From NCBI RefSeq assembly GCF_000196235.1, contig NC_008541.1, forward strand, positions 3,410,001 through 3,474,000: a DNA stretch of 64,000 bases, read 5' to 3'. The notes below the pieces were generated by a model that was given only the letters and a program-made list of their open reading frames with translations, searched no databases and was not told the origin of the DNA. A program made the position numbers and the translations under genes. Of the stretch, positions 57,112 to 64,000 are shown one piece after another; the stretch's first letter is position 1, and each line of letters begins with the position of its first letter. Origin of the DNA: Arthrobacter sp. FB24 (lineage in GTDB: Bacteria; Actinomycetota; Actinomycetes; Actinomycetales; Micrococcaceae).

Positions 57112-58467
57112 TTAGGCGTGTGCCTTGATGGCGGCGGCCAGCACCTCGAGGCCGTCCAGCAGCAGCTCATCGCCGATGACCAGCGGCGGCAGCAGCCGGA
57201 TGACGTTGCCGTAGGTGCCGCAGGTGAGGATGATGACGCCCTCCTTGAGGCAGGCGGCGGCAACGGCCTTGGTCAGTTCCGGGTTCGGTTCCTTGGAGCC
57301 GGCCTGGACGAGCTCGATGGCCAGCATGGCGCCGCGGCCGCGGATGTCGCCTATGACGGACACTTCACCCTGCAGTTCGCGGAGCCGGCCGGTGGCCAGT
57401 TCTTCAATGTGCTTGGCGCGGGCGTTGAGGTCGTATTCTTCCATGGAGCCGATGGACGCCAGTGCCGCGGCGCAGGCAACCGGGTTGCCGCCGTAGGTAC
57501 CGCCGAGGCCGCCCGGGTGGACGGCGTCGAGCAGGTCGGCGCGGCCGGTGATCGCGGACAGCGGCATACCGCCGGCGATGCCCTTGGCCATGGTGATGAT
57601 GTCCGGGACTACACCCTCGTGGTTGACGGCGAACCATTCGCCCGTGCGGCAGAAGCCGGACTGGACCTCGTCCGCAATGAAGACGATGCCCTTCTCTTTG
57701 GCCCAGGCCGCCAGTGCCGGAAGGAAGCCGTCGGCCGGGACAATGAAGCCGCCCTCGCCCTGGATCGGTTCGATGATGATGGCAGCAACCTGCTCGCCGC
57801 CGATCTGCTTCTCAATCGCGGTGATGGCGCGCTTGGCGGCCTCGGCACCGGTGATCGCCGGGTTTTCCTCGCGGAACGGGTAGCTCATCGGCATGCGGTA
57901 GACCTCGGGCGCAAACGGGCCGAAGTTGGTCTTGTACGGCATGGCCTTAGCGGTGAGTGCCATGGTCAGGTTGGTGCGCCCGTGGTAGGCGTGGTCAAAG
58001 GCGACGACGGCATCGCGGCCGGTGGCCAGGCGGGCCACCTTGACGGCGTTTTCCACGGCCTCGGCGCCGGAGTTGAACAGCACCGTGCGCTTCTCGTGGT
58101 CGCCCGGGGTGAGGCGGTTCAGCTGCTCGGCGACGGCCACATAGCCCTCGTACGGGGTAACCATGAAGCAGGTGTGGGTGAAGTGCTCCACGGCTTCCTT
58201 CACGGCGCCGACGACGGCGGGATCGGACGCACCGACGCTCGTTACGGCGATGCCGGAGCCGAGGTCGATGAAGGAGTTGCCGTCGACGTCGTGGATGATG
58301 CCGCCGTCTGCGTCGGAAACAAAGACGGGGACGCTGGAGGCGACGCCGGCAGCCACGACGGCCTTGCGGCGCTCGGTCAGGGCGACGGACTTGGGGCCCG
58401 GGAAGTCCGCCTGGACGCGGCGCTTCTGCTCGAGACGGTAGGTGATGTCAGGGGCGGTTGCAGTCAT
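57112..58467 (-). CDS. gabT: 4-aminobutyrate aminotransferase
   Basis: PLP class III aminotransferase of 451 residues moving the amino group of GABA to 2-oxoglutarate, giving succinate semialdehyde. Seen: LFNSGAEAVENAVKVAR, FDHAYHGRTNLTMALT, EPIQGEGGFIVP, FIADEVQSGFCRTG, PLP lysine in IITMAKGIAGG. The start MTATAPDI follows AGAAAGG; an ATG 17 codons upstream is less likely. It follows the aldehyde dehydrogenase gene on the same strand (79-nt gap). Confidence 0.95.
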   Translation of the reverse strand: MTATAPDITYRLEQKRRVQADFPGPKSVALTERRKAVVAAGVASSVPVFVSDADGGIIHDVDGNSFIDLGSGIAVTSVGASDPAVVGAVKEAVEHFTHTCFMVTPYEGYVAVAEQLNRLTPGDHEKRTVLFNSGAEAVENAVKVARLATGRDAVVAFDHAYHGRTNLTMALTAKAMPYKTNFGPFAPEVYRMPMSYPFREENPAITGAEAAKRAITAIEKQIGGEQVAAIIIEPIQGEGGFIVPADGFLPALAAWAKEKGIVFIADEVQSGFCRTGEWFAVNHEGVVPDIITMAKGIAGGMPLSAITGRADLLDAVHPGGLGGTYGGNPVACAAALASIGSMEEYDLNARAKHIEELATGRLRELQGEVSVIGDIRGRGAMLAIELVQAGSKEPNPELTKAVAAACLKEGVIILTCGTYGNVIRLLPPLVIGDELLLDGLEVLAAAIKAHA

Positions 58468-58508
58468 GGGAATGCCTTTCTGGTGGGTGCCGGTCCGGGT
58501 CTCGACTA

Positions 58509-58523
58509 GCTCGACCACCGGGT
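58509..58523. repeat. Short intergenic repeat, copy 2
   Basis: GCTCGACCACCGGGT, one base different from the copy at 24074-24088, also in a gap between two same-strand metabolic genes (aldehyde dehydrogenase and gabT). Confidence 0.4.
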
Positions 58524-58546
58524 GGGATGGGTTCAGGGGGTGCGGG

Positions 58547-59986
<1,440 letters not shown>

Positions 59987-60007
59987 CCTCTTTCATGCGG
60001 GTTTCTG

Positions 60008-60088
60008 GAACCGGTTCTGCAACCGGCGCAGTATTGCGACTGCTCATGAGCCTATGCCAGGGCAGGTAGGCAGGGAATAGCCACCTGC
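60008..60088. promoter_or_regulatory. Palindromes in the divergent promoter region
   Basis: The 158-nt gap between the ALDH gene (minus) and the PucR gene (plus) holds a perfect 10-bp palindrome GAACCGGTTC (60008-60017) and an inverted repeat GCAGGT-a-GGC/GCCACCTGC (60062-60088). They are the natural places for PucR binding and the two back-to-back promoters. Confidence 0.4.
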
Positions 60089-60144
60089 ACACCATCCCCG
60101 GAATCCTTTAGTGCGGTTGCCCAGCACGCGGCTATCCTGATTCC

Positions 60145-61587
60145 ATGGCAATTTCCCTCGCCGCCCTGCTGGGCGTCCAGTCGCTCCAGCTCGTGAAATC
60201 AGGCCTCGCCGAGACCACGTGGCACCAGGACATCCAGTGGGTTGCCGTCACGGAGCAGGAGGACCCGCAGCGTTTCCTCAACGGCGGCGAGCTGGTGCTC
60301 ACCACGGGCATGCGGCTGAAGTCCGCCCCGGAGCAGCGCCGCTTCGTGCGGCAGGTGCAGCGGGCGGGCGCGGTGGGGATCGGCTTCGGGGTCGGGCTGA
60401 CGCACGAGGCCGTTCCGCCGGCACTGATCGCCGAGGCCAACCGCTGGGGCCTTCCCGTCGTGGAGGTCCCCTACGAGACGCCCTTCATCGCGATCACCAA
60501 GCTGGTGGCGGACGCCCAGTCGGCGGACCACTACGCCAAGCTGGAACGGCTCATTGCGGGCCATCAGATCCTGGCCCGCGCCCTGCTCACCGGCGGCGGC
60601 CTGGCCGAGCTCCTCAAGAACCTGGGCTCCATGCTGCGCACGGACATTGTGCTGACCCAGTTCACGGCGCAGCTCTACAACAGCGTGCCCGGCAACCCCG
60701 CGCCCACGGCGGACACGTGGGCGTCCTATCCCATCCCCACCGGCCGGCGTGACGCGTGCACCCTTTGGGTCCGGCAGCCTTTCGAGGACACCGGCATCGT
60801 GGGGTACGCGCAGAACCTGATCAGCGTGGAACTGAACAACATGGTCAAGCAACGGCAGGCGCAGCGGGCACTGTCAGGGCAGGTCCTGGAGGACGTGATC
60901 CACGGGACGTTGGAGGCCAGCGAGGCGTCCCGGCGGCTCGCCGGCATCGGCGTCAACAGCACCCGGAAGAACGTTGTCCTGCTGGCCGAGTCCGCAGCCC
61001 ACCCCAAGCAGCTGGTGAGTTCCTCGATGCCCCGGCCGCTCGAGCACGGGGTGACTGCCGTCGTCGGGAAGGACCTGGTGGTTGTTGTCACGGACGACGG
61101 CAGCGGCGCCAGCGCGCTCGCCAGGAGCCTCAGCGACCATCTTGCCGAGGCGGGCATCCATGCCACGATCGGCATCGGCGGCGCCTACACCAAACCCAAC
61201 GGGCTGCGCTGGAGCTACTTCGAGGCCCGGGATGCGGCGAGCCACGGCCTGCCCGTCAACGAGCCCGAACGGCTCAGCCTGACGTCGCTGCTCCTGGCCA
61301 GCGAAGATGTGCCGCTGGCGGACATGGCGAACGAGTCCCTCAACCCGCTTCGGAACTTCGACGCCCTGCACGGAGCCGAGCTGATGACCACGCTGGAGAG
61401 CTACCTGAACAACAACGGCTCGGTGGCCGCCGTGGCCGAAGCGCTGACGCTGCACCGCAACACCGTCCGGTACCGGCTGGCCCAGATCACCGAACTGACC
61501 GGCTACGACCCCGCCCAGACCCAGGACCGGGTGCAGCTCTGGCTGGCCCTCGCGGTCCAGCGGCTGAACCATCGCCAGCAGCGGTAG
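60145..61587 (+). CDS. PucR-family transcription regulator
   Basis: 480 residues. N-terminal PucR domain (1-120: ISLAALLGVQSLQLVKSG, DPQRFLNGGELVLTTGMRL), a middle sensor/GGDEF-like region, and a C-terminal PucR helix-turn-helix: MTTLESYLNNNGSVAAVAEALTLHRNTVRYRLAQITELTGYDP. PucR regulators control purine, GABA and polyamine use in actinobacteria and bacilli. Divergence from the aminobutyraldehyde dehydrogenase-gabT pair makes it their likely activator. Confidence 0.93.
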   Translation: MAISLAALLGVQSLQLVKSGLAETTWHQDIQWVAVTEQEDPQRFLNGGELVLTTGMRLKSAPEQRRFVRQVQRAGAVGIGFGVGLTHEAVPPALIAEANRWGLPVVEVPYETPFIAITKLVADAQSADHYAKLERLIAGHQILARALLTGGGLAELLKNLGSMLRTDIVLTQFTAQLYNSVPGNPAPTADTWASYPIPTGRRDACTLWVRQPFEDTGIVGYAQNLISVELNNMVKQRQAQRALSGQVLEDVIHGTLEASEASRRLAGIGVNSTRKNVVLLAESAAHPKQLVSSSMPRPLEHGVTAVVGKDLVVVVTDDGSGASALARSLSDHLAEAGIHATIGIGGAYTKPNGLRWSYFEARDAASHGLPVNEPERLSLTSLLLASEDVPLADMANESLNPLRNFDALHGAELMTTLESYLNNNGSVAAVAEALTLHRNTVRYRLAQITELTGYDPAQTQDRVQLWLALAVQRLNHRQQR

Positions 61588-61631
61588 GAAGCGCCGGTCC
61601 CGCCGCAGCGGAACCTTGTGACGGGCGGCAC

Positions 61632-61647
61632 GCCCCCATCCGGGGGC
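61632..61647 (+). terminator. Short GC hairpin after the PucR gene
   Basis: GCCCCC (61632-61637) pairs with GGGGGC (61642-61647) around ATCC, then CCGTTTAG. It begins 44 nt past the PucR stop; a weak to moderate terminator. Confidence 0.5.
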
Positions 61648-61721
61648 CGTTTAGATCCGAATTGCTTCATGGCGCCTTTTGGCGCGTGGAAACTGGACAG
61701 CTATCTAACTGGAGATGACAC

Positions 61722-61952
61722 GTGAACAAGAACCTCAGGACTTCAACCCGGATCGCCGCAGGATCGGCCCTTGCCATTGCGGCCTTCACCTTCGCTGCCA
61801 TGCCGGCCCAGGCCGCGCTGATCGACGGCCCCCTCGTCGAGGGCACCCTCATCAACGGCCCGCTGGTTGACGGTCCGCTCGTGGAGACCGGCGAGACGAG
61901 TCCCTTCCAGTTCGGCCAGACCGGCCCGTTCCAATTCGGGCAGTTCCAGTAG
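61722..61952 (+). CDS. Small secreted repeat protein of unknown function
   Basis: 76 residues from GTG 61722 with GGAGATGA just upstream. A signal peptide of about 31 residues (basic MNKNLRTSTR, hydrophobic IAAGSALAIAAFTFAAMP, AQA cleavage) is followed by a short mature part built of LIxGPLVxG units (LIDGPLVEG, LINGPLVDG, GPLVET) and a doubled PFQFGQ unit at the end. No family recognised. It lies between the PucR gene and the NRPS gene, 168 nt upstream of the latter, with its own ribosome site. A GCGCC/GGCGC stem (61672-61685) precedes it. Confidence 0.7.
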   Translation: MNKNLRTSTRIAAGSALAIAAFTFAAMPAQAALIDGPLVEGTLINGPLVDGPLVETGETSPFQFGQTGPFQFGQFQ

Positions 61953-62120
61953 CCTTCCCCTGACGCGGGGGTAGGGCGGCCCGACTGCCGGCCTGCCCCC
62001 GGCCATCCTTACCCCGTTCCACCACCCCTCCTGAAAATCCCCCTGCCTGTGCTCACAGCCGGGGTCCTATCGGCGTGCCCTGATTCGGTCGCGCGGCCCC
62101 TCGAGACACCGAGAAGGAAC

Positions 62121-64000
62121 ATGAACCCGAACTCCTTGAATGCCCGGTCATCCGCTGCTGAAGGAAGGCTGGACCTGACGGCGGCGCAGCGCGGCATCTG
62201 GTACGCGCAGAAACTGGCGCCGCAGAATCCGATGTACCAGATCGGCCAGTTCGTCGAAATCGAAGGGCCGTTGGAGGCGGACGTCCTGGCCAGGGCGGTA
62301 GCGTGCGCGGTCAGTGAAACCGACGCCCTCAACGTGGCATTCGGCGAGGACTCTTCCGGCCCTTTCCAGTATCCGCGCTCCAACCGTTCCGGCCTGGTGG
62401 TCACCGACTTGAGCGGGACGAACGACGGCGGCAACCGGTCCGGCGGCAACCGCGGCGCGAGCGCCGCCCGGGAACTTATGGACTCTGACCTTGCCATGCC
62501 GAGGGACGTTGCGGCCGACGAACTGCTGCACACGGAGCTCATCACACTCTCGGAGACCAAGCACTTCTTCTACCAGCGTGTCCACCACCTGCTGCTGGAC
62601 GGATACTCCGCGGTGCTGGTCCTCAAGCGGGTGGCAGAGCTGTACAACAGCCTCCTCGGTCGGGACAGCGAGGCTACCGCCCCCGCCATCTTCGGGTCGT
62701 TGTCTGAGCTGGTGGACACAGAGAGCGGGTATGCCGGGTCCCCGGCTGCAGACGGCGACCGCAGCTACTGGGAAGAGCAGTTGCGTGGCGCTGCCGTCCC
62801 GGCGGGCCTGGCCGGCCAGCCCCAAGGAACCGCACGCTCGCTGATTCGCGCCGTCAGGGCCCTCCCCCGGGAAACCGCTGCGGCGGTGGAGGCTGCCGCT
62901 GCCTCGGCACCGGCACTGGTACTCACCGCAGCCTCGCTCTACGTGCACCGCATCACCGGCGAGCGCGATGTGTCCCTGGCACTGCCGGTGACCGCACGGC
63001 GCGGCAAGCTGGCGAAATCGACGCCGTCCATGCTGTCCAACATCGTTCCGATCCGGATGGGCATCGCGCCCGGCGCCAGCGTCGGAGAAACCATCACCGC
63101 CATGGGCGCCAAACTGCGCGGGGCACTCATCCACCAGCGATTCCGCTACGAGAACCTTGCGGCACAGTCCGGCTATGTTGGCCCGTCGGTGAACATTCTT
63201 CCGGCATTGGATGCCATTTCCTTTGGCCCCGCCCGCGGAACCATGAACATCCTCTCCACCGGCCCCATCGACGACCTCTCCATCATCGTTCACGGCCTCG
63301 GCCAGGGAGGCGGAGTGACGGTACAGTTCGAGGCCAATGCCGAGCTCTACACTGCGCCGCAGCTGGAACAGCACCTCGACCGCTTCGTTCGGATACTCGG
63401 GGCCGTGGCCACCCTGCCCCACGCGACCATGGCGTCGATGCCGGTCACCACCGCCGAGGAGGAGCGCTTGCTCCTCGCGGCCGGCGACGCCGGGGACGCC
63501 GCCCTCCCAGGCCATACGATCGTGGAAGAGTTCCAGCTCAACGCCCGGAACTCCGGAGACCGGACCGCCGTCGTGGCTCCCGACGGCGAGCTGACCTTCG
63601 CTGAGCTGGAGCGTCGCTCCAACCAGCTGGCCAGGTTCCTGAAAGGGCACGGGGCCGGCCCCGGCAAAACCGTGGCCGTGCGGCTGGACCGCAGCGTGCT
63701 CCTTCCGGTCGCGCTCCTTGCAGTCCTCAAGTCCGGCGCGGCCTACCTCCCCCTGGACCCCGACTATCCCGCGGGACGTGTTGAGGGGATGCTGGAGGAC
63801 GCATCGCCGGTCCGCCTGCTGACCTCGGCCGCCTTCACGGGAAGCGCCGCGAGCCATGAAGAGCTGGAGACCAGCGTTCCGGTCACCGTCCTGGACTCGG
63901 CCCTGATGGTGTCCTGCCTCGACGGCAAAGACCCGTCAGCGCCGGAGCCCTCGGCCGGGCAGCACGACCTTGCCTACGTCATCTTCACTTCGGGCTCCAC
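62121..64000 (+). CDS. Non-ribosomal peptide synthetase, N-terminal part (C and start of A domain)
   Basis: Open from ATG 62121 (GAAGGA upstream) to the right edge, 626 codons plus two bases, no stop. Residues 15-450 are a condensation domain starting LDLTAAQRGIWYAQKLAPQNP with the catalytic HHLLLDG (155-161) and ending with the IDDLSIIVHG/VQFEAN region. From about residue 470 an adenylation domain begins (VEEFQLNARNSGDRTAVV, A1/A2 LELERRSNQ and LKSGAAYLPLDPDYP) and the last residues are VIFTSGS, the A3 core. Starting directly with C-A recalls DhbF/EntF, which join a carboxylic acid starter to an amino acid. No iron box is seen upstream. The product is unknown. Confidence 0.93.
   Translation, partial: MNPNSLNARSSAAEGRLDLTAAQRGIWYAQKLAPQNPMYQIGQFVEIEGPLEADVLARAVACAVSETDALNVAFGEDSSGPFQYPRSNRSGLVVTDLSGTNDGGNRSGGNRGASAARELMDSDLAMPRDVAADELLHTELITLSETKHFFYQRVHHLLLDGYSAVLVLKRVAELYNSLLGRDSEATAPAIFGSLSELVDTESGYAGSPAADGDRSYWEEQLRGAAVPAGLAGQPQGTARSLIRAVRALPRETAAAVEAAAASAPALVLTAASLYVHRITGERDVSLALPVTARRGKLAKSTPSMLSNIVPIRMGIAPGASVGETITAMGAKLRGALIHQRFRYENLAAQSGYVGPSVNILPALDAISFGPARGTMNILSTGPIDDLSIIVHGLGQGGGVTVQFEANAELYTAPQLEQHLDRFVRILGAVATLPHATMASMPVTTAEEERLLLAAGDAGDAALPGHTIVEEFQLNARNSGDRTAVVAPDGELTFAELERRSNQLARFLKGHGAGPGKTVAVRLDRSVLLPVALLAVLKSGAAYLPLDPDYPAGRVEGMLEDASPVRLLTSAAFTGSAASHEELETSVPVTVLDSALMVSCLDGKDPSAPEPSAGQHDLAYVIFTSGS

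Noticed and set aside
61953..62120. Iron box (IdeR/DmdR-type) upstream of the NRPS gene.
   Set aside because: I looked for a 19-bp TTAGGTTAGGCTCACCTAA-like palindrome on both strands and saw nothing close.
62148..63857. 569-codon open frame on the minus strand opposite the NRPS gene.
   Set aside because: The plus-strand frame shows full condensation and adenylation motifs (HHLLLDG, FTSGS), so the antisense frame is a shadow.

Overview
The window is high-GC DNA with dense, mostly ATG/GTG-started genes, GGAGG-type ribosome sites and frequent ATGA start/stop overlaps. Gene content (KdpD/KdpE-type two-component pair, GT87 mannosyltransferases, Fur-catalase pair, PucR-regulated GABA genes, FprA-like NADP reductase, type IB topoisomerase) fits a chromosomal segment of an actinobacterium of the Arthrobacter/Pseudarthrobacter group (Micrococcaceae). 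That assignment is an inference from protein flavour, not a database result.

Layout. 0-5.6 kb: end of a ROK gene, a CPA1 Na+/H+ antiporter, an NAD(P)-binding reductase, an ECF sigma factor with a membrane-anchored partner, and a YidC/Oxa1 insertase. 5.6-10 kb: a 35-residue membrane ORF, tRNA-Met and tRNA-Thr, a large DEAD-box RNA helicase with a 433-nt upstream region, and a MOSC protein. 10-16 kb: a KdpE-like regulator and a KdpD-like kinase lacking the sensor ATPase part, then the most unusual locus: a membrane-anchored protein ending in an RGGFG-type tail, a glutathionylspermidine-synthase-like ATP-grasp ligase and an APC permease, coupled in one operon. 16-30 kb: glutaryl-CoA dehydrogenase-like enzyme, a long minus-strand run (cbs, metB, two GT87 genes around an MFS/HxlR pair, an SDR), an ArsB/SLC13-type permease, a VOC protein, an AlkA-like glycosylase and a fatty acyl-CoA ligase.

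30-41 kb: monooxygenase, thioredoxin, thioesterase, a Kv-type K+ channel, a long AT-richer structured leader before a secreted LysM protein with a sortase-like C-terminus, tRNA-Tyr, YajQ, HtpX, an MFS exporter, a degenerate HIT-like protein, and a Fur-family gene plus catalase with a clear palindromic operator. 41-48 kb: DUF2461 protein, a four-gene SsuABC-like ABC importer with two different permeases, a TetR regulator whose start codon lies inside a perfect 20+3+20 palindrome, and an APC transporter.

47.5-64 kb: an aldehyde/alcohol dehydrogenase-DUF779 set with its GAF-domain regulator, an FprA-like reductase, topoisomerase IB, RarD, a tandem universal stress protein, a GABA aminotransferase/aminobutyraldehyde dehydrogenase pair facing a PucR regulator, a small secreted repeat peptide, and the first 626 codons of a non-ribosomal peptide synthetase (condensation plus start of adenylation domain) that runs off the end. 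Most convergent gene pairs are separated by long perfect hairpins that act as likely bidirectional terminators.
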